Assembly (NCBI GenBank): GCA_022820665.1
Contig: JAJEFB010000045.1
Location: 1 to 64,000, forward strand
Source: Anaerolineae bacterium
GTDB lineage: Bacteria; Chloroflexota; Anaerolineae; Aggregatilineales; Phototrophicaceae
Reading direction: 5' to 3'
Length of the DNA: 64,000 nt
Below the pieces are notes generated by a model, which saw only the letters and a list, made by a program, of their open reading frames with translations, ran no database searches and was not told where the DNA came from. Shown here piece by piece: positions 1-6,931 of this stretch (position 1 is the stretch's first letter; every line of letters starts with the position of its first letter). The position numbers were made by a program, and so were the translations under genes.

Positions 1-42
1 CGCAAAGAGTGCTCGCGCTTTCCGCTGCCGATTGAAATGTAA
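1..42 (+). CDS. possible 3' end of an upstream gene
   Basis: The first frame is open from the window edge for 13 codons and ends in TAA at 40-42. The visible residues read RKECSRFPLPIEM. This may be the C-terminus of a gene lying to the left, but 13 codons are too few to recognise a family, and an open frame this short can occur by chance. Confidence 0.2.
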   Translation, partial: RKECSRFPLPIEM

Positions 43-120
43 CACGAAAATGCAAATTGGGACAAAATCGATTATTTCAAGTCTAATTGAACCTACATGA
101 CATATGGGCTCGTTAAAAAA

Positions 121-149
121 GAGGCGCAGAGAGCACAGAGAGATTTTTT
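121..149 (+). repeat. dispersed 'cacagagagcacagaga' repeat, copy 1
   Basis: A purine-rich stretch, gaggcgcagagagcacagag followed by agattttttc, closely matches 10661-10695 in the same orientation. Both copies are intergenic and both end in a T-rich run. Similar purine-rich phrases are, from general knowledge, a common dispersed element in several bacterial phyla. No function is assigned. Confidence 0.6.
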
Positions 150-272
150 CGCCACAGGTCGCGTAGGGCGCGTAGACACAGCCCGCCGACACCTAGATCG
201 CTCGTCCGTACAGGTTGTGACGTGATTGAAGATTGGCGCTAGCTAAGGGGGCGGTACATTTTGCGTTATGGC

Positions 273-293
273 GGGCGACCTGATAGGTCGCCC
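273..293. repeat. REP-like palindrome (GGGCGACCT/AGGTCGCCC)
   Basis: GGGCGACCT and AGGTCGCCC form a perfect 9-bp stem around GAT. The same core occurs at 6523-6570 and related palindromes occur at 62786-62860. All are intergenic, so this is most likely a repetitive extragenic palindrome family and not a gene-specific operator. Confidence 0.6.
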
Positions 294-407
294 CTACCAA
301 CGCGGAGTATTTCGACCGAATTGGATAGGTCGTTTCATTGAACTTGCGGGCGCTCTCGGTGTAAAATGGCTGCGGTTGCGGCAATCTTTCCAAGGTGGAT
401 ACGGCGT

Positions 408-1586
408 ATGGGAGCAATTCGACAAGTCTATTTGGATCACTCGGCGTCGACGCCGGTTGATCCACGGGTAATTGAAGCGATGCTTCCTTATTTCGGCGAA
501 GTTTACGGCAATCCGTCATCAGCGCATCGCTTCGGCAGCCGGGCGGAAAGAGCCATTGAAGACGCCCGTATTTCGGTCGCCGGCATACTAAATTGCCAGC
601 CCTCGGAAGTCATATTTACCAGTTGCGGCACGGAAAGCGACAATCTCGCCATTCGCGGCGCCGGATGGTCCGCGCGTCATAGAGGCAAGCCATCGCGGCT
701 GGTCACCTCGCCGATCGAACACAGCGCGGTGACCAATACCGTCGATCAGATGGGCGCGCTGATGGATTTCGATACCGAGATCGTGCCGGTTGACAAGTTC
801 GGCGCTATCGATGTTGGGAAGTTTACAGAGGCTTGTCAAAGCCGCGGCGCCTTGGCGAGCATCATCTATGCCAGCAACGAATTGGGGACGATCCAGGATT
901 TGCCGCTGCTGTCTCGAATCGCGCATGGGCAAGGCATGCTTATGCACACGGACGCCGTACAAGCCGGCGGGCAACTAGATCTTGATGTGGAGCGGCTCGG
1001 GGTGGACATGCTCAGTTTGTCCGCCCACAAATTCTATGGTCCCAAGGGAGTGGGTCTGCTTTACCTGAAGGACGGCGTTGAATTGGCGCCCTCCCAGAGC
1101 GGTGGCAGTCACGAACATGGCATGCGCGCCGGGACTCACAATACGGCTTTCATTGTTGGCATGGCGAAGGCGCTGGAATTGGCTTATGAAGAGAACGATG
1201 AGCGGCTGAAGCATTTTAGGCAGATGCGCGATTTGCTGATTCACGGCATATTGGATCGCTTGCCTTGCGCGGCGCTGAGCGGGCATCCGGATCGACGCCT
1301 TCCCTCGCACGCCAGTTTTATCCTTCATGGCATTGACGCGAACGCGCTGATGATGCACCTCGATATGGCCGGCGTGGCGGCAAGTAGCGGTTCGGCTTGC
1401 AAAACCGGCAATCCCGAGCCATCAGAGATATTGTTGGGTGTTGGCTATTCGGAAGAGGAGGCAAAAAGCGGGCTGCGCTTGTCCGTCGGCTTGCAAAGCA
1501 GCGAGGATGACATCAGCTATGCGCTCGATGCGCTGGAAACGGCGGTGGAAAAGCTGGGCAGGCTGAAAAGAGAAATGGCGCGATGA
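408..1586 (+). CDS. cysteine desulfurase (IscS/NifS family)
   Basis: PLP enzyme of aminotransferase class V that removes sulfur from cysteine as a protein persulfide for Fe-S clusters and tRNA thiolation. The N-terminus YLDHSASTPVDPRV is family-typical. The PLP lysine is K208 in SAHKFYGPKG, and the persulfide cysteine is C331 in SSGSACKTG, followed by EPSEIL and an RLSVGL motif. The 392-residue length is normal. I chose the ATG at 408, not an in-frame ATG at 366, because AAGGTGG precedes it at 392-398 and the family begins just before the YLDHSAS strand. The stop overlaps the mnmA start by ATGA, so the two genes are translationally coupled. The pairing suggests that sulfur for MnmA is its main product, although supply to Fe-S assembly is also likely. 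The choice between iscS and nifS is not settled. Confidence 0.93.
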   Translation: MGAIRQVYLDHSASTPVDPRVIEAMLPYFGEVYGNPSSAHRFGSRAERAIEDARISVAGILNCQPSEVIFTSCGTESDNLAIRGAGWSARHRGKPSRLVTSPIEHSAVTNTVDQMGALMDFDTEIVPVDKFGAIDVGKFTEACQSRGALASIIYASNELGTIQDLPLLSRIAHGQGMLMHTDAVQAGGQLDLDVERLGVDMLSLSAHKFYGPKGVGLLYLKDGVELAPSQSGGSHEHGMRAGTHNTAFIVGMAKALELAYEENDERLKHFRQMRDLLIHGILDRLPCAALSGHPDRRLPSHASFILHGIDANALMMHLDMAGVAASSGSACKTGNPEPSEILLGVGYSEEEAKSGLRLSVGLQSSEDDISYALDALETAVEKLGRLKREMAR

Positions 1587-2719
1587 GCGCGATTGGTTCG
1601 CGGGTTGTCGTCGCGATGAGCGGCGGCGTCGATAGCTCGGTGGCCGCGGCCTTGCTGGTCGAGCGCGGCTACGATGTGCTTGGCATGATGATGCGCCTGT
1701 GGTCGGACGAGGCGATGGGGGGACCGGCGCACAATCGCTGCTGTACGCCGGATCAGATGTCCGACGCCCGCAGAATAGCGGACCAGCTCGGCATTCCCTT
1801 TTATGTTCTGGATTCCAAGGATGTGTTTCGCAACACGGTCGTTCAATACTTCATCGACGGGCATCGCGACGGATTCACGCCGAATCCCTGTTTGCAGTGC
1901 AACCGACATATCCGTTTCGACTGGTTGCTGAAGAATGCCCTGGCGCTGGATGCCGACTATCTCGCGACCGGACATTACGCGCGCATTGACCAAGACGAAT
2001 CGGGGGAATACCGGTTGCGCAGCGGCGTCGATCTGGGAAAGGACCAGAGTTATGTGTTGAGCGTGATGGGACAATCGCAACTGGCGCGGACGATGTTCCC
2101 CGTTGGCGAGTTTACCAAACAAGAGGCGCGGGCTCTGGCAAAGAAATTCGGGTTGAACGTAGAAGGCAAGAAGGACAGCCAGGATCTGTGTTTCCTGGGG
2201 GGCAAGGACTATCGAGATTTCTTGCGCCTGCATGCGCCGGATCTAACGCAACCCGGACCCATTATGCGACGAAACGGCGAGCTGTTGGGGGAGCATCGGG
2301 GATTGTCCAATTACACAATTGGCCAGCGCCGGGGGCTTGGCCTTTCCTACGCTGCGCCCTTGTACGTTTTGGAAATGAATCCCGCTGATAATTCACTGGT
2401 GGTCGGCACCAGCGAAGAGCTTGGCAGGGATGAGTTGCTCGCGGATTCGGTCAACTGGGTCGGTGGCGAAGCTCCAGCTCGACCCTTGCGCGCCGGGGTT
2501 AAGATCCGTTACAAAGCGCGGGCGCAGCCAGCCATGGTCGAGCCAAGAGGCGAGGATCAAATATATGTACGCTTCGATTTTCCGCAGCGCGATATCACGC
2601 CTGGGCAAGCAGCCGTCATTTATGACGGGGACGTCTGCCTTGGCGGCGGAGTGATTCGCAAATTTGCAGAAACAGGGCGCGCTCGCGGAGGGCGGGAAAG
2701 CGAGCTAATTCCCAATTAA
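1583..2719 (+). CDS. mnmA: tRNA-specific 2-thiouridylase MnmA
   Basis: Adenylates and thiolates U34 of tRNA-Lys, -Glu and -Gln to 2-thiouridine, with sulfur relayed from a cysteine desulfurase. The PP-loop SGGVDSSVAA is near residue 12. The catalytic cysteines are C103 in TPNPCLQCN and C203 in DSQDLCFLGG. The ATGHYARI and KDQSYVL motifs of the tRNA-binding core are present. The C-terminal beta-barrel (roughly 270-360) carries TIGQRRGLG and VRFDFPQRDITPGQ. The 378-residue length is normal. The gene is coupled to the upstream desulfurase by a 4-base ATGA overlap. Its 3' end overlaps the convergent prepilin peptidase gene by 15 bases. Confidence 0.96.
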   Translation: MSAIGSRVVVAMSGGVDSSVAAALLVERGYDVLGMMMRLWSDEAMGGPAHNRCCTPDQMSDARRIADQLGIPFYVLDSKDVFRNTVVQYFIDGHRDGFTPNPCLQCNRHIRFDWLLKNALALDADYLATGHYARIDQDESGEYRLRSGVDLGKDQSYVLSVMGQSQLARTMFPVGEFTKQEARALAKKFGLNVEGKKDSQDLCFLGGKDYRDFLRLHAPDLTQPGPIMRRNGELLGEHRGLSNYTIGQRRGLGLSYAAPLYVLEMNPADNSLVVGTSEELGRDELLADSVNWVGGEAPARPLRAGVKIRYKARAQPAMVEPRGEDQIYVRFDFPQRDITPGQAAVIYDGDVCLGGGVIRKFAETGRARGGRESELIPN

Positions 2720-3541
2720 CAGCACGATGATTGCGCTGCCAACTATAAATGGACCGTATGGTATCTTGTCAAATGGCTGATAGCCGCCCGTCTTCACAAA
2801 TCGGGCGAATACGACGGCGATGGCGCCGGCCGCGCCTGAGAAAACTGAGAGAGTGATCGCCAACAGGATGCTCGGGAAACCGACCATGAGTCCTACTACA
2901 GCCATCAAAACCACATCTCCAAATCCCAAGGCGCTGCCCTCGAGCGGCTTGCCGCGGTATCGGCTCAGCAGGCGCGCGAACAGGACGCCGCCTAGATAGG
3001 CAGCATAGAAGAGGGCGAATCCGATCAAAGCGCCAATTGCGGCCGAAGGCAATCCTGGCTCAGTGACGGGAATCAAAGCGGCGTCTATCAAAGCCAGCGC
3101 GCCCAGCGGAAGCGCGACAGCAAAGGGAATGCGCCTGTGTTCCAGGTCAATCACTGTGATCAACACCAAGAGCGCGGCATAGGCAAACTTGAAGAGAGTC
3201 GCTGTTGACAGCAGGGCGGCTTCATCTCTGGTATCGGCGTAAAAGAGAAGCATAAGCAGCGCGGCGGCTATTTCCGTCAGCGGGTAGCGCCAACTGAGCA
3301 AAGCGCCGCCGCGCTTCTCAAGCTCGTCTCCGTTCGGTTGCGGCGGGCTGCGCAAGTTGAATATGAAGGCGCCGATACCGAGCCAGGCAAGCGCTGGGCG
3401 GCGTCTGCCGTCCGCGTATCGCGGCATGCTCAAGGGTTGGCGCGAGGGCAGGGCGTCCGCGAGCACGTTTATTAAGCCGCCCGCCAAAATTCCCGTGATC
3501 GCGACAGCGCAGGATTCCAGCAACATCACTGGTTTCGCCAA
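2705..3541 (-). CDS. prepilin peptidase-like A24 aspartic protease
   Basis: Polytopic membrane aspartic protease of the type IV prepilin peptidase family, which cleaves the leader of prepilins at the cytoplasmic face. The two catalytic aspartates are visible in VITVIDLEHRRIP and in GFGDVVLM (the GxGD motif), within about 7-8 hydrophobic segments over 278 residues. The N-terminal part looks like the PilD methyltransferase region (NVLADALPSR, PRYADGRRRP), but the four zinc-binding cysteines of classical PilD are absent and the segment is short. Methylation is therefore doubtful. The start codon is TTG directly after the stop of the JAMM gene; an ATG at 3526 is an alternative. No pilin genes are seen nearby, so the substrate is unknown. 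Confidence 0.85.
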   Translation of the reverse strand: MAKPVMLLESCAVAITGILAGGLINVLADALPSRQPLSMPRYADGRRRPALAWLGIGAFIFNLRSPPQPNGDELEKRGGALLSWRYPLTEIAAALLMLLFYADTRDEAALLSTATLFKFAYAALLVLITVIDLEHRRIPFAVALPLGALALIDAALIPVTEPGLPSAAIGALIGFALFYAAYLGGVLFARLLSRYRGKPLEGSALGFGDVVLMAVVGLMVGFPSILLAITLSVFSGAAGAIAVVFARFVKTGGYQPFDKIPYGPFIVGSAIIVLLIGN

Positions 3542-3542
3542 A

Positions 3543-4091
3543 TCAAGGGAAGGGCGCGATTTCAGGGGCGGGCGGCAATAAAGTGAAAGAAATCGCCAAC
3601 ATCAGGATCACGCTGATGATAGCCGCCGCTATGATGGCAGCGCGCTGCCGCTGTGACGGGGCGGTCTCATCAAGTCCCGCGTCGGCCTGTGTATCAAAGA
3701 TCAGCTCGAGTGGCTTGACGCCCGATGCGCCGATGCGCCAAAGCTGGAGCTCCGGTTTGTTTTTCTTGAGCGATACGATCAGTTGCAGCAGGCTATGATC
3801 GCCGGCGCCGTCTATATCCGCGATCGACGGGATGGCTGCCGAATTGGGGTGTGAATGATAGACTCCCATCCAGAGGAGGTTTTCGGCATCAAGGCGCTTC
3901 AGAGCGCCCAATTGCTCCTCAGGCTCGAATGAGAAGCGCGACCGTTTGCTTGAGGCGACATTGGAGAGGGGAATCGCGCTTTGGATTGTTTTGCCGTCTC
4001 CGGCGATCAAGCCACAAGCCTCATTCGGGACCTGCGCCCTGGCATCGTCTACGATTATCCTCGCAACCCTGTGCGGAATACGAATCGCCAT
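3543..4091 (-). CDS. JAMM/MPN metalloprotease with C-terminal membrane anchor
   Basis: A Mov34/MPN/PAD-1 family zinc isopeptidase-like protein. The JAMM residues are all present: the glutamate in VPNEACGLIAG, and HSHPNSAAIPSIADID with its two histidines, serine and aspartate. After the catalytic domain (residues 1-135) comes a charged linker and one hydrophobic helix (IIAAAIISVILMLAISF) at about 155-175. This would tether the enzyme to the membrane with the protease in the cytoplasm. I chose ATG 4091, one base after the TGA of the upstream gene, over an upstream TTG. Bacterial members remove C-terminal tails from ubiquitin-like or sulfur-carrier proteins. No beta-grasp or E1-like partner is present here, so the substrate is unknown. 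Confidence 0.85.
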   Translation of the reverse strand: MAIRIPHRVARIIVDDARAQVPNEACGLIAGDGKTIQSAIPLSNVASSKRSRFSFEPEEQLGALKRLDAENLLWMGVYHSHPNSAAIPSIADIDGAGDHSLLQLIVSLKKNKPELQLWRIGASGVKPLELIFDTQADAGLDETAPSQRQRAAIIAAAIISVILMLAISFTLLPPAPEIAPFP

Positions 4092-4092
4092 A

Positions 4093-4455
4093 TCATGGAG
4101 CTTTCGATGGGATCTCAAACTGGATTTGCGACTTGTGCTGCGGCGGGTCGCGGGTCTCGTAATAGAGTTCCGCGGTCATGGTGTAGGAGCCAACGGGATC
4201 ATCCAAGCCGCGAATATGCATTGTGAATTCATTTTCGTAGTGCATGGTGGCGATTATGTCCAGGTCGCTCACCTGAAAGCCATCGTCGCGGCGGGCGACA
4301 ATTACCAGATTGGGTCGTTCCTGAAAGGGCGTGAGCTTTAGATTGACCTTGACGCGAAAACCATCAGGATAGGGACTGGCGCTAAAAGCCTCGATGCGGA
4401 TCTTGTCTTTGGGCTGCGGCGCCAAGTTGGGATCGTTGAAAAGATGGATTTCCAT
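4093..4455 (-). CDS. uncharacterised 120-residue protein
   Basis: I do not recognise a family. The sequence has no signal peptide or membrane segment. It alternates hydrophobic and polar residues in a pattern suggesting a beta-sandwich, for example RVKVNLKLTPFQERPNLVIV and SYTMTAELYYET. It is rich in Pro and aromatic residues and has no cysteine. The gene lies between an ACT-domain gene and the JAMM protease gene and is separated from the latter by a single base, so co-expression with the protease is very likely. It could be a partner or substrate of the protease, but that is only positional inference. Confidence 0.75.
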   Translation of the reverse strand: MEIHLFNDPNLAPQPKDKIRIEAFSASPYPDGFRVKVNLKLTPFQERPNLVIVARRDDGFQVSDLDIIATMHYENEFTMHIRGLDDPVGSYTMTAELYYETRDPPQHKSQIQFEIPSKAP

Positions 4456-4467
4456 ATCGCGACTTTC

Positions 4468-4908
4468 TTATTGTTGGGTTGATTCTTGCAAGGACTTCAA
4501 GGCGGCGAGCGCTTTGTCGAAAGAGTCAACCGGTACAAAGATATGGTCCCGAGAATAGGCGGCGAAGACCAGAACCGGGATCCCTGCTTCGGCAAGTGAC
4601 CGGCTGACTGCCGCGATTAAACCTACCAGCTCTGGCTCCAGAATCGCGTCTACGGTGATAAGCCGATATACAACTTCGCTTAGCGTCGCCATTTTCAGCC
4701 GGCGCTGGAATTCCTGGCAGACTTCATCTGGCAAGAGCATCGTCACTTCGTCCTGGTCCGCAAGCATGCTTGAAAAGGGGAGGCTGGCTTCGGCGACGAT
4801 ACCAGCCGCGACGGTGATGCCGTTTGCCGGCAGTTTCAACAATCGATAGTCCGACTCGTCGCTGTGGAACTCACAGGCGCGCAGTACTTCGTCAACTGTT
4901 TGAGACAT
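4468..4908 (-). CDS. ACT-domain protein (ACT_7/CASTOR-like)
   Basis: A small protein with two likely ACT-type folds. The C-terminal half ending VFAAYSRDHIFVPVDSFDKA matches the ACT_7 pattern seen in amino-acid-sensing CASTOR-like proteins: a strand, the D-H/Y-ILV core and a DKALAAL helix. The N-terminal half (residues 15-70) resembles the partner domain of the same architecture. The 146-residue length fits a stand-alone sensor without a catalytic domain. It sits 13 bases upstream of the 120-residue gene and just downstream of the SerK-like gene, so an amino-acid-responsive role is plausible. The ligand is not readable from the sequence. Confidence 0.75.
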   Translation of the reverse strand: MSQTVDEVLRACEFHSDESDYRLLKLPANGITVAAGIVAEASLPFSSMLADQDEVTMLLPDEVCQEFQRRLKMATLSEVVYRLITVDAILEPELVGLIAAVSRSLAEAGIPVLVFAAYSRDHIFVPVDSFDKALAALKSLQESTQQ

Positions 4909-4914
4909 TGATTG

Positions 4915-5733
4915 TCACTCGTCGAATTGATAGGTCGCTTCGGCATAATAGCGCACGCTGCGTTCGGCCAGCTTCCGTTGCAGCCATTGTTTCAACTCCC
5001 GATTTTTTTCTTCCAGCGGGCTTTCCTCGCGCAGCTTGCACATGGGATAATTGAGCTTAAGCGCCCGCCCGTGGATGATATGGCGGCTTACGCCTGGCGG
5101 CAAGAAGGCTTCTTTGGTCGCCGCGTCAATGATGTCTTGGGGCTGATACCCCGGGAACATCACAAGCGCGATCGCGTATGGATAGAGGGACCAGATCTGA
5201 TTGGGATCAGTCAATGGACTGCGATACAAGGTTGCGTGGCGATGATATGATTCAACGACCCGGCGCAATGTGGCGTTTCTCTCAAAGAGATCGTCCGCGC
5301 TGGCATGGATGCCGTAAACCGGTCCTTCGTGTAACAGGACCTGCGCCACCGCGCTGGAATCCCAGCCGTCACGAATATCTATGTCGGGGATGGCTTCCAG
5401 CCGGCTTTGGAACGCGTCCGTCTGCCAATCCGATACGATGTGTTGCCATACACCCAGCTCGATGAACTGCGATTCATAGTCGGCGACCTGAATCAAGATG
5501 TGGTCATAATCCAGATATTTGAGCGAGCTATGTCGATTGGCGCCGTCCATCAGAACATATTTGCCGTTGCCGAGGGAGGCAACAACGGGCGGATTCGTGA
5601 AGTACTCAGCCCCCCGCAAACGAGAAATCAGGGGTTGTGATCGCTGCATGTCGCTCTTTTCGTGCGGCAAGACGTCATCAATGTTGACGATCCGCAAATC
5701 TGGCGGCGGAGAACTTATTGGATTCGTCTTCAT
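4915..5733 (-). CDS. ParB-fold protein of the SbnI/SerK (free serine kinase) type
   Basis: The first ~90 residues have the ParB/sulfiredoxin-like fold of SerK and SbnI, in which ParB machinery phosphorylates free L-serine to O-phosphoserine. Visible elements are DVLPHEKSD (E25, a candidate for the catalytic Glu of SerK), an arginine-rich turn, TNPPVVASLGNGKYVLMDG, and DGANRHSSLKYL (residues 63-73) with the family's DG-x-x-R pattern. The C-terminal 180 residues resemble no ParB DNA-binding region and show no helix-turn-helix. I chose ATG 5733 because AAAGGAAC lies just upstream; an in-frame ATG at 5769 is less likely. It heads a run of four or five minus-strand genes including an ACT protein. 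Serine kinase activity is inferred from the domain only. Confidence 0.7.
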   Translation of the reverse strand: MKTNPISSPPPDLRIVNIDDVLPHEKSDMQRSQPLISRLRGAEYFTNPPVVASLGNGKYVLMDGANRHSSLKYLDYDHILIQVADYESQFIELGVWQHIVSDWQTDAFQSRLEAIPDIDIRDGWDSSAVAQVLLHEGPVYGIHASADDLFERNATLRRVVESYHRHATLYRSPLTDPNQIWSLYPYAIALVMFPGYQPQDIIDAATKEAFLPPGVSRHIIHGRALKLNYPMCKLREESPLEEKNRELKQWLQRKLAERSVRYYAEATYQFDE

Positions 5734-5822
5734 GCAGTTCCTTTGTACAATATCCCAATAGATTATCACGAAGAAATCTTGACGGCAATTGCGCCAAAGT
5801 CGTTTCTATGAGGGGGCTGCAG

Positions 5823-6341
5823 ATGGGAGCCAGACAACAGGGCGCGGACGCGACCCAGCACCGTTGGCTGACGATGCCACGAACCTTGTCGTTTGTCATA
5901 AACGGCGGTGATGTCTTGATGATGAAGCGGGACGCCGGCAAACGCGTTTTCCCAAATCAATACAACGGCTTGGGCGGTCATGTCGAACGCGACGAAGACG
6001 TCCGCAGCAGCGCGCTGCGAGAGATAGAAGAAGAATCGGGTCTGGTCGCGCATTCGCTTCGTTTGCGCAGCATCCACAATATTGATGCCGGCGAAGCCAG
6101 CGGCATCCTGCTTTTTGTTTTTACGGCGATTAGCGACAGTCGAGATCTGAAGCCGGACAGTCCGGAGGGCACGCTGGAATGGATATCAATTGACAAGGTA
6201 CTGGACTATGATCTGGTCGAGGATTTGCCGCAGTTGCTCCCGCGCGTTCTTAACTTGCCAGACGGGCGGGACCCGCTCTATGCGCACGTCGGTTATAGTG
6301 AGGAAGATCAGATAAGATTGCGATTCGTGGAGCCGGCCTGA
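5823..6341 (+). CDS. NUDIX hydrolase
   Basis: A NUDIX-superfamily pyrophosphohydrolase. The full NUDIX box is readable as GGHVERDEDVRSSALREI continuing EEESGL, with the metal-binding REIEEE. The strand before it, TLSFVINGGDVLMMKRDAGK, is typical of the 8-oxo-dGTP/YvcI-like subgroup, which cleans oxidised nucleotides or hydrolyses nucleoside diphosphate derivatives. The C-terminus ends YSEEDQIRLRFVEPA, a tail often seen in this subgroup. The start is uncertain. ATG 5823 follows GAGGGGG at a good distance, while ATG 5874 (MPRTLSF) would start at the domain edge and ATG 5808 lies further upstream. The 5' end is divergent from the SerK-like gene. Confidence 0.85.
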   Translation: MGARQQGADATQHRWLTMPRTLSFVINGGDVLMMKRDAGKRVFPNQYNGLGGHVERDEDVRSSALREIEEESGLVAHSLRLRSIHNIDAGEASGILLFVFTAISDSRDLKPDSPEGTLEWISIDKVLDYDLVEDLPQLLPRVLNLPDGRDPLYAHVGYSEEDQIRLRFVEPA

Positions 6342-6634
6342 AACGGCTGTTCTGTACAGGTCTGCGGCGTCCAGAATTGATCCTTTGCGGAAACGAATGT
6401 CGCTGGGCTTGCACATGCGGTTTCGCGGATGCGCCAGCGCTACAAGGCTTGCCCGGTACTGGTGAAGAAGCGTTTCATTTGTTCTTTTCAAAGGGGTTAT
6501 CCGACCGTTTCTAGCTGGAAAGCGGGCGACCTGATAGGTCGCGTAGACACTGACCGCCGGTCGCCTCTACATTTTGGATGCTTTATGTGGCGATCGACAC
6601 AGAATGATTTTGAAGCGATTGCCCTGACGAGCTG
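6342..6634. other. intergenic region with a REP-like repeat
   Basis: About 290 bases without a credible gene. The only recognisable element is the compound repeat at 6523-6570, a GGGCGACCTGATAGGTCGC palindrome followed by TAGACAC and GACCGCCGGTC. Confidence 0.6.
6523..6570 (+). repeat. dispersed GGGCGACC/TAGACAC/GACCGCCGGTC repeat
   Basis: A compound intergenic repeat. Its left half is the same palindrome as at 273-293 (CGGGCGACCTGATAGGTCGC). Its right half reads TAGACACTGACCGCCGGTCG, with GACCGCCGGTC itself an imperfect palindrome. The right half recurs in degenerate form at 156-190, 15048-15114 and 15643-15663. Confidence 0.65.
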
Positions 6635-6663
6635 TTGCAGTCGTAGTCCCTATGTGTTATCAT
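6635..6663 (+). promoter_or_regulatory. sigma-70-type promoter for the SAM riboswitch-met transcript
   Basis: TTGCAG at 6635-6640 and TATCAT at 6658-6663 are separated by exactly 17 bases. The predicted start site falls at about 6670, some 28 bases before the SAM-I aptamer, which is where a leader promoter should be. Called by eye. Confidence 0.6.
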
Positions 6664-6697
6664 CCGTAGCGTTAACAATTGAAGACTAAGTTTTACG

Positions 6698-6798
6698 CTT
6701 ATCCAGAGGTGGTGGAGAGACCGACTCTACGAAGCCACAGCAACCCCCAGATGGCAATGGGAAGGTGCTAAATTCGGCAGATTTTTCTGGAAGATGAG
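6698..6798 (+). ncRNA. SAM-I (S-box) riboswitch aptamer
   Basis: The conserved S-box landmarks are all present: CTTATCCAGAGGTGGTGGAG at the P1/P2 side with the kink-turn, then GACCGACTCTACGAAGCC, CAGCAACC and AAGGTGCTAAATTC, and the closing P1 strand GATGAG at 6793-6798, which pairs with CTTATC. It binds S-adenosylmethionine and normally turns transcription off when SAM is abundant. A Rho-independent terminator at 6871-6912 and the downstream cystathionine synthase/lyase gene fit a transcriptional off-switch. A small hairpin GACTG/CAGTC at 6834-6848 lies between aptamer and terminator and may be part of the antiterminator. Confidence 0.93.
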
Positions 6799-6870
6799 GG
6801 TAAACGCCTGAGAAGCACGCAGGTTATTCCGTAGACTGTGCCGCAGTCACTGTTTTTGTCAACTAACGGA

Positions 6871-6912
6871 AGCCCAAACTGGCGTAAGTGAAGCCGCCGT
6901 TTGGGCTTTTTT
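6871..6912 (+). terminator. riboswitch-controlled intrinsic terminator
   Basis: AGCCCAAAC at 6871-6879 pairs with GTTTGGGCT at 6899-6907, followed by a T-run. It sits between the SAM-I aptamer and the start codon at 6932, as expected for attenuation of the met gene. Confidence 0.88.
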
Positions 6913-6931
6913 GATTGGGTGAGGCAAGAAG

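Larger units (their letters stand above)
43..407. other. intergenic region with dispersed repeats
   Basis: No credible gene is seen here. The stretch holds one copy of the 'cacagagagcacagaga' repeat (about 121-149), a degenerate copy of the GGTCGC/TAGACAC repeat (about 156-190), and a perfect 9-bp palindrome with a GAT loop at 273-293 of the same GGGCGACC family. Any promoter for the desulfurase-mnmA pair should lie at 300-400, but no convincing -35/-10 pair stands out. Confidence 0.6.

Noticed and set aside
3543..4091. A bacterial ubiquitin-like conjugation operon around the JAMM protease
   Set aside because: No beta-grasp protein with a Gly-Gly end and no E1 or E2-like gene is seen in the neighbouring genes.
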